Program-made: the position numbers and the translations under genes
Source: Vesta saturnalis
Lineage: Eukaryota > Arthropoda > Insecta > Coleoptera > Lampyridae
DNA: 64,000 bases
Assembly: GCA_036346205.1 (NCBI GenBank)
Contig: JARFJB010000821.1
Coordinates: 4,613,222 to 4,677,221, forward strand
Reading direction: 5' to 3'
Shown: one piece after another, positions 21,639 to 35,420 of the stretch
Layout: each line of letters starts with the position of its first letter
Position numbering within the stretch: position 1 is the first letter of the stretch
The notes under the pieces: generated by a model
Database searches by the model: none
The model's input: only the letters and a program-made list of their open reading frames with translations
What the model was told of the DNA's origin: nothing

Positions 21639-21898
21639 TGATTAGTAACTCTAGCAAGAATAGAGCTATTGATTGCAAGCATCCGTGATATTTTTAAGTG
21701 GTCAATATTGATGCATAAACAACGTTTACTGTTCAATCGGTTCAGCTGTTTGGGCAAATGGTGACAATTTGAACACATAGCATGAAAATAGTTCATTTTC
21801 TATTGAATTGTTGATTTTTATTCCAGTTGTCTAATAATTGATTTTATATTTTGTAATTTTTACTCAACCTATATCATATGTAGTAGAAGGTTATGATA
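21639..21898 (+). repeat. Dispersed repeat U, copy 2
   Basis: Matches 13205-13515 in the same orientation with many small deletions, and leads almost directly into a long (GT)n tract. Confidence 0.8.
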
Positions 21899-21939
21899 TT
21901 TTTATCTCTAAATGTTATTATCTTTACATAGTTTTCAGT

Positions 21940-22310
<371 letters not shown>

Positions 22311-22458
22311 GTTTGTGGTGTTTGTTGTGTTTGTTTTGTCGTGTGCTGTGTTGTTGCGTTATTACGTGTTATGTTGTCTCTTTTTGTATATGATATAGAT
22401 ATTTAGTTATGATATCTAGTAATTTATTGACTATTTTTTAAAATACATATGATTTGAT

Positions 22459-23110
22459 ATGTTGCGTAACGTTAAACAAACTTCAGTTACTGTTCATAAC
22501 ATAAAAATACGTCATACAAAGAATAAAATTCTAAAACTTTCCAAAAAAAATATACGGTCTCATAGAAATCCACAAACCAAATATGCCTTTAGACCAGTAG
22601 TTTCTTTACATTCGAGCACTAACCATATCTCAGCAAATAAACTAAATCATATAATAACTAACAATGTAAAGTACAAATCAAAACATTCTATTACGAATTC
22701 TTCAGAATTAATTTAAAATACAAAACATAAAGAATGGTTTGCTAAGGATAGTCCAATTTGCCAATTCTTTATGGATAGTTTAGAGATCAAATTTTAATTA
22801 AATGTTTTTGATAAAATTGTATTTTGGTTTCGTTATTTGATCATATTTTAGCATGTTTTGATAGTTCACCAGGTTTTATTGCTGAGTTCTTAATTAAAGT
22901 GAACAACCTACATGAAATTTACACTAGAGAAACAACAAAATAGAGCCATTAAGTTTTTGGATTCAAACATAAAGATCTACAAGATCTACAAAGTAGTTTT
23001 CAAAAGTAATACCAATATTCTTAAATGTTTATTTAACGCTCAAGATTCAACTAACGACATTTTGAAGTCGGCATTTATAACAATCGGTAATTCTATTTAT
23101 GTTGGACAAA
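22459..23110 (+). pseudogene. Penelope-like reverse transcriptase remnant, copy 2
   Basis: The first 85 codons are open (22459-22716): RNPQTKYAFRPVVSLHSST and NVKYKSKHSITNSSELI match the RT region around the RP-x-VS motif of Penelope-like elements. After a deletion the frame resumes as FFMDSLE and VFWFRY, where a frameshift destroys the active-site box, then FTLEKQQNRAIKFLDSNIKI. The same deletion is present in copy 1, so the lesion predates the duplication. Confidence 0.7.
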
Positions 23111-23194
23111 CCCTTAGGAACTTTAATTTACATTCAGTTTGCAGTCTTATCTTAACAATTTGTTACATAACTACCTTTTATTATTCTACTTATA

Positions 23195-23363
23195 CAGGGT
23201 GTTTCATAGGTAAACCGACATACTTTACCCGCAAATAAAGGGTACTTGGGTGATTCGAAATAACCCAGGTTTACTGGGTCTAACGCTTTTAATAACTGAG
23301 ATATAGGGTGTTTTATCAATTTAGTCCGATACTTTTATAAGCCATAACTTTTGAATCACCCTG
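23195..23363. mobile_element. 169-bp MITE with CAGGGTG ends, copy 2
   Basis: Same ends, length and relative position as the MITE at 20658-20826; it arose with the duplication rather than by a separate insertion. Confidence 0.85.
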
Positions 23364-23929
23364 TATATATTTTTCATATTTGTTACAAATATATGGCTTC
23401 AAAAGCCCAATCGTCCACTGGAAAATTTTAATACAAAATCCAGGTCCGTCTTTAAGAAAATCTTTACAATTTGATAATTCCCAGAACAACACCCTGTATA
23501 TAAGATTTTAAAAACTGAACCGAATATTTTAAAAGCGCGGAAAAAAATAAGTTGCATTGAAATATTTTTATAAGTGCGCATTTCATTCTACTAATAAAAT
23601 TTTTAAAGCCAAAATTCAATAAATGGATTATTATTGCTTAACATTACTTACTTATCAATATTTCAATATTTACAACTAACACAAGGGGAAAATTTAAAAT
23701 ATATGTGTAGAGATTATTTTATGCGGCGTTTTAACAATATGCTTAAGTATCCAATGATAATTTTAATATGTTAATTTTATTAAAAAGTAAAGGTCAAGTT
23801 GAAAAAATGAAAAACATTTAACTGAATATATTTTCAAAAAAAAAACTACACGTAAGAAAATATTTTAACAAACTGCATACAAATTCTTTAAAACAAGAAC
23901 GCATACATAAAACAACTTATTTTCATAGA

Positions 23930-24640
23930 TGTTCAAAATGTCCACCGTTTTGTTCAATACATTTTCGAGCTCTCATAAGTATGTTTAGTGTAGCCTTTCT
24001 GATTATTAATGGGTTACTCATTTCCTCACAAGTATTATTTACTCTGTTAACAATTTCTTCTCTGCTATTGATCTCCGAGGCGTATACTTTCGATTTTAGA
24101 TATCCTCAAACGCGATAATCCACTGGGTTGAAGTCTGGTGAACGATAGGCCAGGCATGTCATACTATCCATTTTTTGAAATTTTCCTTGAAAATTTCCAC
24201 AATTAGTCTGAAATGAAGAGATGCACATCATGCTGGAAAATGCATACCTAATATAGTATTCCCCATTTAAAGTACGAGGTATGACATATGGTCCAATAAG
24301 ACGATTGTCTTAAACACCACTATACATTAACCGAAAATTTATATTATGAGTGTACCTTGTAGCAAAAGGATTTTCGTCCAAATATAGAGTTTCTGGATTG
24401 AAAACCATCCCTGTAAATATGGTGAATAAACGTGAATAAACACTACTAATTATTCTTCTCGTTCTTAGTATACCGACTAAATTTAATTATTCAAAATCAT
24501 TGATTCAACTCTGCACTCTGGAATGTTGTTAAACTAAGTTTTTTTAATTTTCTCCAAACGTAATATGACATTTAATGAATGTTCAATGACTTGTACTGAT
24601 TTCTGGGTTGTTTTCAACCACATCTAAAATAAAATAAAAT
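23930..24640 (-). pseudogene. Mariner-like transposase, decayed
   Basis: Read from about 24640 down: LDVVENNPEISTS (HTH entry), LYLDENPFATRYTHNINFRL, NRLIGPYVIPRTLNGEYYI, then AYRSPDFNPVDYRV (third Asp region), SREEIVNRVNNTCEEMSNPL and the C-terminus ARKCIEQNGGHFEHL at about 23935. Stops and frame changes are frequent. First and second catalytic motifs are not recognisable. It lies just upstream of a minus-strand Tc1 pseudogene of a different subfamily. Confidence 0.7.
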
Positions 24641-24824
24641 AATTTATTTACCTATTTTTTTTTTATTATTTATTCATTTATGTATCTATTTATTTATTTA
24701 ATTATTTATTTTTTATTTAGGTACGTATCGTTTTACTGACATTTTATTCGTATTAACTCAAACAATTTGCTAGTATGGTGAACAAAAGAATTTATCTTTA
24801 TCATTGACTAAATTATCACCTTCG
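24641..24824. repeat. Low-complexity ATTT-rich stretch
   Basis: TATTTATTTATTT-type units dominate 24640-24720; nothing else is seen. Confidence 0.6.
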
Positions 24825-25623
24825 ATGTCCAAATGAAGGCCACGGAACAGATCAACATTAGATATTTAAACTCCATGGCAACCCTTGAGATATGCGACCG
24901 CGCATTATCTTGCTGAAAATTGATTTTATATTTTGGAATACTGCAGTAATACTGGTTCAAGAACGTTGTTAATGTACCGATTTGCATTTAATGTCTCCTC
25001 AATAACTTATAGAGGAGATCTGCTCCCATGGTAGCCCCCACACCATCACACCTTTAGTGAGAATATTACGTCGTTGTACTGAGAACTGCAAATTGCTTCT
25101 TTCTCCAGGATGTCTTCTAACCAATCTACGACCATCATGAGCCCCATAAACAAAATCGATATTCGTCACTAAAAATGACTTGATTCCATTGAACATTCCA
25201 ATGCAACTTCTCGTTACACCATTGTCGCCGTGGAGTACGATGGCGTGGAGTTAGAGGTAAACAAAGCAATGGTTGATATGATCTGACCCCAAAAGATCGA
25301 ATTCCTCTATACGTGGATGGTAAGGAGATTTGATGATCAGTTAATCCTCTCCATCTATCACCAATTTTCCTTGTTGATGAAAGACGATGGCGAAGAGCTA
25401 CAAGCCGAAGAGCACGTTCTTCACGATCAGTGGCGCGTCTAGGACGTCCTTCCTCAATATTTTCTAACCATCTTCGCCAACATAAGGAAATTGTGGCGAC
25501 ACTGCGTCCTACGCGAGCGGCAACATCACGAACTGATAATCTGGCTTCTCATAAACCGATTATTCTGCCACGCCTTAACTCGGTTAACTGATGGAAATTT
25601 GCACGATGTCGTACAGGAGTCAT
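24825..25623 (-). pseudogene. Tc1-like transposase, decayed
   Basis: From ATG 25623: an N-terminal HTH (LTELRRGRIIGL then ARLSVRDVAARVGRSVATIS), an AT-hook-like EEGRPRRATDREERALRLVA, then LHWNVQWNQVIFSDEYRFCL (first Asp of the DDE core), ILTKGVMVWG and INFQQDNARSH (second Asp). In-frame stops occur after RIIGL and after FCLWGS, and the frame shifts in between. The glutamate box and C-terminus are not recovered before 24825. Tc1 type (bipartite HTH, DDE) is distinct from the DD41D mariners elsewhere here. Confidence 0.8.
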
Positions 25624-26135
25624 TAATACAACTTTAATGTGTTTACTTATTAAGCTTACAAATATGCTTAACATTGACACTTAATATATACAGCAGTCAT
25701 GGTATCCATAGATACAAATGCATTGACAAAACTTATTTTTACTTACTGTTTTGCGCAACGGTAAGTTATCACTTACTCGTTATGATTGCTTTTAACAATC
25801 ATAGAGACCAATTATGAATGGTAACGTCAACCTACCGATCTAAACGCACGCGAAAATTGATAAATACGACTGATCGGACGAAAAAGTATATTAAGTATTA
25901 CGGACGATAATGATTGTTTACTGGTCGAAGACAGTAAACAATCTAGACTAGGCGAAGCAAAGTCTCCAGGATTGTCTGAGATCAGATAAACCCATACTAT
26001 TCGTGATGCTTTTACTATTTTTCCTCCGATGTTTTTTTAGTTCTTTGGTTGAGTTAAAAAGCATTATTATAGTCACGGTTTCTATCGATGATACAAAATG
26101 CATAGACAACACATATTTTATATTTATGGCGGCCA

Positions 26136-26137
<2 letters not shown>
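25624..26137. other. Unassigned stretch upstream of the (TA)n tract
   Basis: No family recognised. Two similar segments, near 25697-25745 (GTATCCATAGATACAAATGC) and 26075-26115 (CTATCGATGATACAAAATGC), are diverged copies of one short repeat. Confidence 0.3.

Positions 26138-26187
<50 letters not shown>
26138..26187. repeat. (TA)n tract
   Basis: About 25 uninterrupted TA units. Confidence 0.95.
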
Positions 26188-26190
<3 letters not shown>

Positions 26191-26524
26191 CTTTTCCGTC
26201 TTAAATCAGAAACGTGAAACTTGAGATGAACTGTCATCACCAACGTCGGCGTCGACGTTGGCGTCGCTCAAATAATTGCAATCAAACGACAAGGTATTAT
26301 AGATATTATCTTCAACAGAAAAATTTTCTTCCGTTGCTCGAGGAGTACAGGTGTCTTTTAAAAATAAAAGAGAATCAACAATTACCATTTATGTTTTCCG
26401 TCGTCATCATCTGCAGCAGACCTTTTTAATGGTTCTTCTGACACTTTTTTTTATAAAGTTTGTCTCGTATTTTAAAAATAGTTACATTCTAAGTACACTA
26501 TTTTATTTTTTATTTTTTGTTTTT

Positions 26525-27148
26525 TCGACCGGCATCTCATTTAGAATTTTAGAATTTTCTTTTCGAATGGGAGAAGGCACAATCAGAAATATTGTTATGG
26601 AAGTCACGAAATTGTTAGGGGACGCGATTTTCCTAGTAACACTGATTCAATGTTTTTTAACTTAAAGGATATTATTCTACCGTACTTCAAGTTTTAGTAG
26701 ACGCAAATTACAGGTATATAAATATTGATGTTGGAGGGCGTGGTAAAGAAAGCGACGGTGGTACATTTAAAGCTTCCCCATTAGAAAAAAGCTCTCATAT
26801 GGTATGCTTAATTTACCAGACACTAGTCCACTTTCTGGTTCAAATCTAGTAATGCTATATGTCATGATAGGGGAAGAAGCTTATCCATTAATGAGAAATT
26901 CACTTAAACCCTACAGTAAAAACAATTTAAGCACCGAAACAGAAAATTTTAATAAACGTGTATCAATACGCACTGTAGAATGTGCTTTTGGTATTCTACG
27001 AGCGAAATGGCAAATTTTAGATAAACCCATTCTTACAGATGTCAAACTAACAGACAAAATTGTTAAAGCGATTTGTAATTTACGTAATATAATAATTGAT
27101 ATGGAGGGTGTTACAGGCCAAATACTCATTAGAGCATCCAACCCATAA
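26525..27148 (+). pseudogene. PIF/Harbinger transposase (DDE_Tnp_4), decayed
   Basis: ISFRILEFSFRMGEGTIRNI (HTH region before the nuclease) is followed after a gap by DANYRYINIDVGGRGKESDG (catalytic Asp region, about 26700-26750), LPDTSPLSGSNLVMLYVMIG, EEAYPLMRNSLKPYS and RVSIRTVECAFGILRAKWQI (catalytic Glu region), ending at the stop 27146-27148. A frameshift near 26795 and a large internal loss between 26660 and 26690 inactivate it. The final frame is open for 114 codons. The usual C-terminal tail is replaced by VTGQILIRASNP. No Myb-like partner is seen nearby. Confidence 0.85.
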
Positions 27149-28261
27149 AGGCAATTGCGCGCACGGCATTGCTCAGTGGTATGGGCGGGGTTCTTACTTA
27201 ATGCTGTAAGTGGGTACTCGTCCCAACTCCCACAACGTCAAAGGGGTAAAATTTGTCAAAAAGGCGCCTATTAAATACATTTATAGCGGGAAAACATCAT
27301 GAACAGATCTTAGATTGGCCTAACAGGAAACCAAAACTTTCACTCAAAACTAAAATATTGACGCCAAGTTTATCTAAATTTCAATGAAATTCTAAGTGTA
27401 GCCGCACCATGCGATAATAAACCCAAAACTCCCTAAAAATCTCGCCAACATTCAACACAAAAACTGTTACCTCAAATAACCAAAAATGATTGAAAATTAC
27501 GATAATTAGCTCTTCAATTTAAACAAAAATACGACACCACAACAAAACTAAACGCGATCGGAAATTTATAAAACCCTAAACTTTATTTATCGTCGATATC
27601 CGGATGTAATACATAAAGGAAATACACTGCTGATTCTCAAGCAAATAACAAACTGCTTACCTTTTGATAAATCCACGTAATCGATAACTGATCAAATGAT
27701 CCCTATAAAAACAACTTCAAAATATATCGACTATTCGCAAAGCCCTCTTATGCAAAAACAAACAGCTCTTCGGTAAACCACCGATTACTTCATAATTATG
27801 TTACTTTATATTCTAAATTTCTTTTAAAGTGACTTATAAAAATGAAAAAACAAACAAACGCTCAAATTGAGAAATTTTCATTAATCATTATGTTAAAGCG
27901 TACTGAAGCTTTAAAAGATTACTTAAAAAAAACTTCCATAACTTCAATACAATTTGATTACAAACTAAGTGGACGATAAAGGGATTTTGTTGCTGCAAAA
28001 TTATTTAACAAGAAATTTTTCAAAAATACTTCAATCTACTACAAAGAAATGACATTGCAAAGTTGTGCAAATTAACAGATACCACAAACAAATAAACTAC
28101 TCATAAAACTGAATGTAATCCAAAATAACTAAACTCCTAATTTTTGAATGTATGTAAAAATATTGGCGTTGTGAGTAAAGATGAGAATGACAAAACATAT
28201 ACACTTAAAAAAACACCAAAGTTACAAACACTACACGTCTATATTCAAAATAATCAGAATC
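27149..28261. other. Unassigned AT-rich stretch
   Basis: No gene, tRNA or clear repeat recognised between the Harbinger pseudogene and the outer edge of the large inverted repeat. Confidence 0.3.
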
Positions 28262-30961
28262 ATAGCAAAGAAATAGTCGAACATCTAAATTTTACAAATC
28301 TGTCAGTACCTAATTTTGTGTAACCTTAACAGAATGAAACATTCAAAACACAGTCCGAAATATTTTACGAGTAAATATGCTTTATTTAATTGAAATTATA
28401 CCAACAGGAATATTCATTCGTCCAAATGAGTACAAACATTTGGTTAAAATCACCAACACATATAAATGCAGCAAAAATATATGTAATTACTATAACACAG
28501 CACAAATGGTCGATCGATATAGGAGAATCTCCTCTCGGTATATAATTGACGGAAACCAATATTTCTTAATTCTTAAATTTGTCTTACACCAACTTGGCAA
28601 ATCGAACTTAACTTTAATAAGACAAACTACGTTATAGTGGTGGAAGTCAAGTTACCACTCTAACAATACAAACGAATTTGACTTACACAGATGTTATAAT
28701 TTGATAGTTTTTGTTCAACTCTTGTGGAATTTGAAACACTGAATTTTCAAAGAAGTTCATAAATTTAGCAAGACGGGTATCATAAAACAAAGGTAAAAGA
28801 ATTGGCGTGTAAGATAACTAATGTCAAAAATTTGACGTTTTACCTAGATGTAATGGCTTTCAAAACTTAGTACGCTTGTCATCCGTATGGATCTTAATTT
28901 GCCAATTTAAACATCAATGGGACGGGTAATTCTTGTATCAATCTGTAAATTCATAAGAGATAAGTGAAAAGAGGAGAGCAAAATCTACTTACAATATATA
29001 CAATGTCGGTAACGTTAATTAATCCAAAATTAAAACGTTAATATTAATGCTCCAATACTTTATCGGACTAAGCAATACCCATGCAAAAGGTACCCGCTGC
29101 AACATTTTCCAACCTGGCCGACAGTAATATTTCCCTTACCCTAAAAAACGAAACTCACACTTCAACACAAGGTCACTTATCAGGGACACTTAACAGGATA
29201 CGAAACGGAGCAAATCTACAGGGCGCCCTTTGGAGTAGAATCAGAAGTCGTCACCCCAAAACACTAAAACACACCTAGTTATAGATTTTCGAGCACCCAT
29301 ATACACAAACATAAACCTCTCCTTTATCGCCTCCTGTTAACAGCGAATACTTAGACGCATAAACTACACGCGGTACCTTTCAGGTACCCTAACGATCTCA
29401 TGATACAACACACACCCATAACAAACAGATTACAAACATTACAACAAAACTGTATACACAGAAGGATTTTCGGCGAATCAATGCCAACCAGAGAGATCCT
29501 TACCATCCCCTATAACTACCGATTTCCTCCATTCGAATCACGTAATAAAATAAAAAAAAATAAAATCGAAATGTTTTTTTAAACAATACAACAACACAAA
29601 TCAACACAACCCCAACAAGAAAAGATTGACCAGGGCTGAAGAGGAGAAGGACTCTTGAACAACCTACGAAAAAGGGTACTAATAACTTAAAATAAGTAGG
29701 TACTAACATAAGCATGAGCATACTAAAATAAAAGCGAAATTAATTACTTCTCAATTGACTTCTATTTCCTAACTTCCTTCCGCATTCCGACTTAGTTGGA
29801 AGCAGAATCAGTTATTTGTACCGGGCCGACCCATTTATGCGTGACTTTTAAATTTTCCCGATCATATTCACCAGACAAGTTTCCGTTAGAATACGTTTTT
29901 CTGCCTTGGAAGGTTATTAATCGATGCCGTCTGTAAAACACCACCACACTTGTACACTATACACTTACTCGGATGAATGCCCAGCGTGAACAAAAACCTC
30001 CTACTTTTTGCTTTTATGTTGTCGCCTGAAAAGTATTGAGAATTCCTCTGGGGATGTCCGCAAGGTGAAATGGCTGTGCAGATATGTTCCTACCTGTTAA
30101 GTCTGGCATATTTTATAATTAACCAAAGGGTGTATTCCAGTTTGATTAATTAACCTACCCCGCCGCCACGTACCTAAGATATAGTTACACAAACAAGCTG
30201 GGATACCAGTCAAACCTCTGTAGACAAAAAATCTACTGCGCTTCGCACCCAGATACTTAATAAAGTATTAAAACCCGTTTCCTGGAGGAATAAATACATT
30301 CCAATAATTTAAACTAATTTCGATGAAACCCGAAAATTAGTATTTTAGTACCTATTAGACTGCCAAATATTTAGCCACAACCACAAACAACGCCAACAGA
30401 CACCACCAGGATTTTTTTTTAAAACATTTGTCCAGTCTAATTCTCAAAAGTATATTCCCGTTCATTTATATTTTTTCTAAAGCGAGAAAAATAAATCGTA
30501 ATTTTAAATAAAACTTAATCTCACTTCTTATAAGTGGTGGACAAAACCAACAATATTTCCCCTTTTGTTTAAGTTGTGTATAATAGTCTTGATATTTTAT
30601 ATTGTATTCATTTTGCGTAATTTTTTAATAATTACAGCAAGTTCAGAAGTTAAATCAAAACTCCGTAAACATAGCATTATATTCTTAAATAAAGTCGAGA
30701 AAGGAGTGTGATCTAGTGAACCAATTCGTTTCATAGAAAATAAAACGTCACCATCATTGTTGTTCAATCCCTTATTGTTCTTCCCGGAATAAATTTATAT
30801 TTATTGCTGCGTAGCTTCCAGATGTTAACTACTTAATTAATTAATTTAAAACATTTCAGAATAAGAAAATATTGTTTTTAAGATTTTGATTTCGTCGAGT
30901 TTCTTAACCCCACTTTGCGTAAATTATTTAATTAGCTAAGTATATAAAGAATTAAGAATTA
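28262..30961 (+). repeat. Left arm of the 17-kb inverted repeat
   Basis: Matches 42991-45412 inverted. It has about 360 bp (28612-28974) that the right arm lacks, and 26 bp near 30185. The right arm has about 26 bp (near 45150) absent here. A counterpart of the 157-codon ORF of the right arm starts at 29081 but is broken by compensating one-base indels near 29155 and 29265 and by a stop near 29335. Confidence 0.9.
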
Positions 30962-30965
30962 ATTA

Positions 30966-31245
<280 letters not shown>

Positions 31246-32644
31246 ACGTATATCTATAAAATCGCGATTTTAATTCACGCTGTAGATCTGAAGACGGCGC
31301 TTTCATCAGAAAGTATAAGAGTATGATCTTAGTAGCACCATTTACGTTGTCGCATTATAAACCTAAAAACACGTGCATTACAAGGTTAACCAGTTGTTGT
31401 TTATTTCAGGTCTCCCCTTTTACGACCCTTTGTATTCATTTATTACTAGAAATAACATCTGTGGTTTAAAAAAATGTTTAAAATTTGTACGTTACATCTT
31501 TTGTAACAATAGTGATGAGAGGAATAAATGCTTTATTTTACTAAACTTTCCTTACGATTCAAAGTATTAAAAAATTATGTTTTAATATGTAACGTTGTTT
31601 TTACTATTACGATTCAATTAGATTATTTGTGGACGCCTAAAATTTGACGTTGCTCAAGCGTTTATAGTCAAGTAAAATATCGAAATTTCGTTTCTTTATT
31701 CTACTTGTGTTACCAGTTTTAACAAAACCTTTACTTTGCATTATAATTTGTTGACTATTGAAATTGTAAACATAAGAACCGAATTTTTAAATTCTTTTCT
31801 GTTTCCGGTAATTGTAATTTTCATGCATAAAATTTGAGGACTTTAATAAAATTAAATTTAAGTACCCGTCGCTTATGTCATTTTTAACATTTAATTAACG
31901 GATTTCCTGTTTTTTGTGTACCACTTTTTTAATTTGCATGCATACAATTTTATAGATTTTAAGATAAAAAAAAAGCCGCGCATGTACGGCTTATAACCAA
32001 ACTTACGAATAATTTATTTGTTTGTTTGTTATAAAACTTTTTTGTTGTTATACTTAATATCACGCTTTGATAATGAATCATTGACTAATGACTCAATGGG
32101 CAATTGACTCAATTTATTTAATTACTATTGATTGTCTTTAATGAAAAAATTATGCAACTAAATACAAAAAATATTTTCCACTTTAATCATATCTATTATT
32201 ATTTCAGTTAAATGGAATTTTTTTTTTAATTTTAAGGTCAAAAACTCAAAATTTGTTTACGATATTGAAATATGTTCAATAATAAAATTATTCATCTTAA
32301 CATTATAAATAATAATTCCTTTGGCATCTCATGAATACCTACTTCCATTTATAAAATATTAATTTTTTTTTCTCTTTTGCGTTATTTTTAATTTGCTTAA
32401 TAATGTATGCCTAAAATTGGAAATTGGAGTACAAGATTCTCTTACCTTTAACGATAGTATTAAAAATATTAAAAGTGATTAATTTCCTTTCTTTTGTTTC
32501 ATTACTGGTATCAGTTTTAATAAAACTTTAACTTTTTATGTTTGGTTTCACTTCACTACAATAATCGAGGTCAATAAAAATAGGAACTTGGCAGTTTTCA
32601 ATAAATATTGAAAAATCTCCAATTTGTGTAATTTGTAGCTTGCA
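31246..32644. other. AT-rich stretch of the core
   Basis: No recognised gene. A T-rich run followed by AG (31396-31410, TTATTTCAG) precedes a 45-codon open segment without family resemblance. Confidence 0.25.
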
Positions 32645-35420
32645 TAGACAGGGTGAGTTTTTTTCATTTTAAGCATTGGCAGCTTGGAAACTAAAGAGAT
32701 AAAAATTCTGTTAAATGGGGAAAGAGTTGCGGTTTTATGAACCTAATTTACGACACTTTCAGTTGTTGGAAAAAGTTCATGACTTACTAGATACTTCAAA
32801 AAAACCAAAATTTTGTATTTGGTTTAATTCTAAATAGCTCTGTTATTATCAATTTGAGAAAAATAATGTAGAGGAAAAAACGGTAATGTTTTTTATGCTT
32901 TATCTTTTGTTGTTTCTCTTGTTATTCCAAAGTTATGATACAAACTTTTGTTTTTTTTTTAAATGAAAGGTATAGTAGGCTGTGTCTTTATCAGATGCGC
33001 ATTGTTTTTAGCTTTGTAAGGTTATCAAACATGATGTATTTGTTTTTAAAGATAACAAAGTTATAACGATTTTATTATTGATTTACAGTTGACCATGGAA
33101 AAAATGAATTAATTATTATGGTTTTTGGCAGTTTTGGACCCTTGCCATAATAAATACAGTTTTTTTTTTTTTAATTTCAAACGTTGAAGAGCAAAAACAA
33201 GTTTAGTGATTTTTCTTTTAAATGTAGAATCGTTATTATTAGCAATACAACAAAATAATAGCGTTGACATTAAAAAAAACAAATTTTTCTCTTTATAACG
33301 AGACAGGAATATTGTATTATTGAGACTAGCAAAAACAGAATGTACCATGGAAAATTAATTACTCAGTTTATTACAACATTTCACCAAAAAATTAGGGCCT
33401 CAAATAGAACAGGAACGCAAAGAAACTAGGAATTATTGAAATTTAAATTTCGACTATTGAAGTAATGGCATGTAAAAAAATTAATCTATCTCTGCAAAGG
33501 AAAATGTCCACCATTATTTTTTACACACAAGCGGCATCTTTTCACAATGGAATTTACAGCTTTCCGTAATTTCCTACCATCTAAATTGCGAAAAGCATGT
33601 ATTACAGCATCACGTAGTTCTTCTTTTGTCGCATAAGTTCACTGATAAACCAAATTTTTTAGAGTACCAAAAAGAAAAAAATGTAAAAGTGAAAGATCTG
33701 GCGTTCTTGGTACCCAAGGGACCGGCACGTTACTATCTATAATTTGGAAACAGTTGATTTAGATACTCTCTCACTTGCAGTTCGTGGTACGGCGTGTTGA
33801 AACCAGCGTAAATTACGTCTTGTTTCCAAATCTAAGGTATCTGACATATCTTGAAATTCATTTTGTAGAAACTCAAGATAACGCTGGCCTGCCAAATTTT
33901 CGTCCTAAATGAAAGAATACGCGATCCAATAATTTTGCACCAAACATTGAATCTAAATTTTCTTTGAAGCCGTCTTTCACGAAGTATCCTAGGATTTTCT
34001 TGCATACACAAATGTTTATTGCGCCTATTGAACTTACCGCAGTTAGTAAATTTGGTTTCATCAGTGCACAAAATATGATTTTGAAACTCTGGATTATGTT
34101 GAATAAGATTAATGTACCAGTTATGAAACGCAATTCCTGCAGCTTGGTCTGCTGAATGCAGTGTCTGTCCTAATGATGGGTCATATGCGTAAAATTTTTG
34201 TTTCTTCAAAACTCTCATGACTGTTGTTTGCGACACACCAACTCCAGCTGAAATTTTGTCGGGTCGAAGTCGAAGGATTCTGATTAACGTAGGCTAATAC
34301 ATTTATTTGGATGTTCTCGTTAATGATGTTTTCATCCCTCTTTGCTTTCAAAAAGGAAACAAACTGCCTCAGATTTCTGTATAAATTGTTGAACGTCGGT
34401 AGGGATGGTTGACGCTTATTTTTATACAATTATTGGTACGGTTCGGCAGCAAGAACACTATTTTTATTACACACTATAAAACATTCCAGCATATTAAGTT
34501 TGCCGCGATTAGAAAACATCTTTAATTTAATTTACGAAGTTACAAAATTGCTAAATTTCAACTAAAACAATGAGCACCAATACTTTTTTTTTCATGGCAC
34601 TCTCAATAATACGAAAATCCCTGTATCGCATTTATTCATCAAAGTAAATGTAGCAAACCTTATATCGTTAAAAAGATAAATAAAAGTCTTTTTTAAAAAT
34701 GTCAAAGCAAACTATTATTGCTACTTAAAAAAATCTAAGTTTGTTGTAACTCTAGCGAGCAGGAAGTTTTGTATGTACATGTTACGCATTAAAATGTTTA
34801 AAATTTGTATTCGTGTCATTTTGTAGTATTCGTAATAATAACGATTCTACAACATTTAAAAGAAAAATTACTAAACTTGTTTTCGCTCATCAACGTTTGA
34901 AATGAAAAAAAAACTGTATTTATTATGGCAAATTGGCAAGGGTGTAAAACCGCCAAACACCATAATAATTAATTCATTTTTTCCATGGCCAACTGTAAAT
35001 CAATAATAAAATCGTTATAACTTTGTTATTTTTAAAAATAAATACATATTGTCTGATATCGTTACAAAGCTTAAAAAAAGCACAACTGATAAAGGCACAG
35101 CCTACTATACCTTCCATTTAAAAAAACAAAAGTTTATATCGTAACTTTGGAATAACAACAGATAAAACAAAGGTGGCGACGCCAGTAGATAAAGCGTAAA
35201 AAACACTACCATTTTTTCCTATACATTTTTTTTTCTCAAATCGATAATACAGAGTTATTTAGAATTAAACAGAATGCAAAATTTTACTTTTTTTGAAATA
35301 TCTTGTAAGCCATGAACTTTTTCCAACAACTGAAAGTGTCGTTAATTTAGGCTCATAAAATTGCAACTTTTTTCCCATTTAACCGAATCTCTAAATTTTT
35401 TTAATTACTTCATGTATCTA
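32645..35420 (-). mobile_element. DD41D mariner with about 650-bp inverted arms
   Basis: The segment from about 32700 to 33345 is repeated inverted at about 34790-35400. Shared landmarks include CACTTTCAGTTGTTGGAAAA and CAAAGTTATAACGATTTTAT. The left end shows CAGGGTGAG at 32649; the right end has decayed, so limits are approximate. A minus-strand transposase lies between the arms. The element sits within the core of the 17-kb palindrome. Confidence 0.8.
33486..34519 (-). pseudogene. DD41D mariner-type transposase, decayed
   Basis: From ATG 34519: NMLECFIVCNKNSVLAAEPY, then a stop, LPTFNNLYRNLRQFVSF, a frame change, KISAGVGVSQTTVMRVLK-like HTH, ILCTDETKFTNCGKFNRR (first Asp), FRFNVWCKIIGSRI, FQH plus frameshift (second Asp region lost), LNQLFPNY, RTPDLSLLHFFLFGTLKN and the C-terminus CVKNNGGHFPLQR, stop 33486-33488. 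The third catalytic Asp of the LDFF motif is His. Length is about 345 codons, so no large deletion, but several stops and frameshifts. Confidence 0.8.

Larger units (their letters stand above)
22441..23792 (+). repeat. Penelope-like duplication unit, copy 2
   Basis: Direct repeat of 19878-21255, spaced about 1.2 kb from it. The spacer contains the mariner fragment, repeat U and the (GT)n tract. Confidence 0.9.

Noticed and set aside
23399..23581. Short mirrored ORFs at 20862-21083 and 23399-23581
   Set aside because: They belong to the duplicated non-coding part after the MITE; similarity reflects DNA duplication only.
29792..29968. Possible two-exon gene end in the arms (minus strand; ITFQGRKTYSNGNLSGEYD) with a GTAAGT donor and TTTTACAG acceptor
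   Set aside because: The implied intron is only 38 bp, shorter than normal insect introns, the right-arm copy is frameshifted, and no family is recognised.
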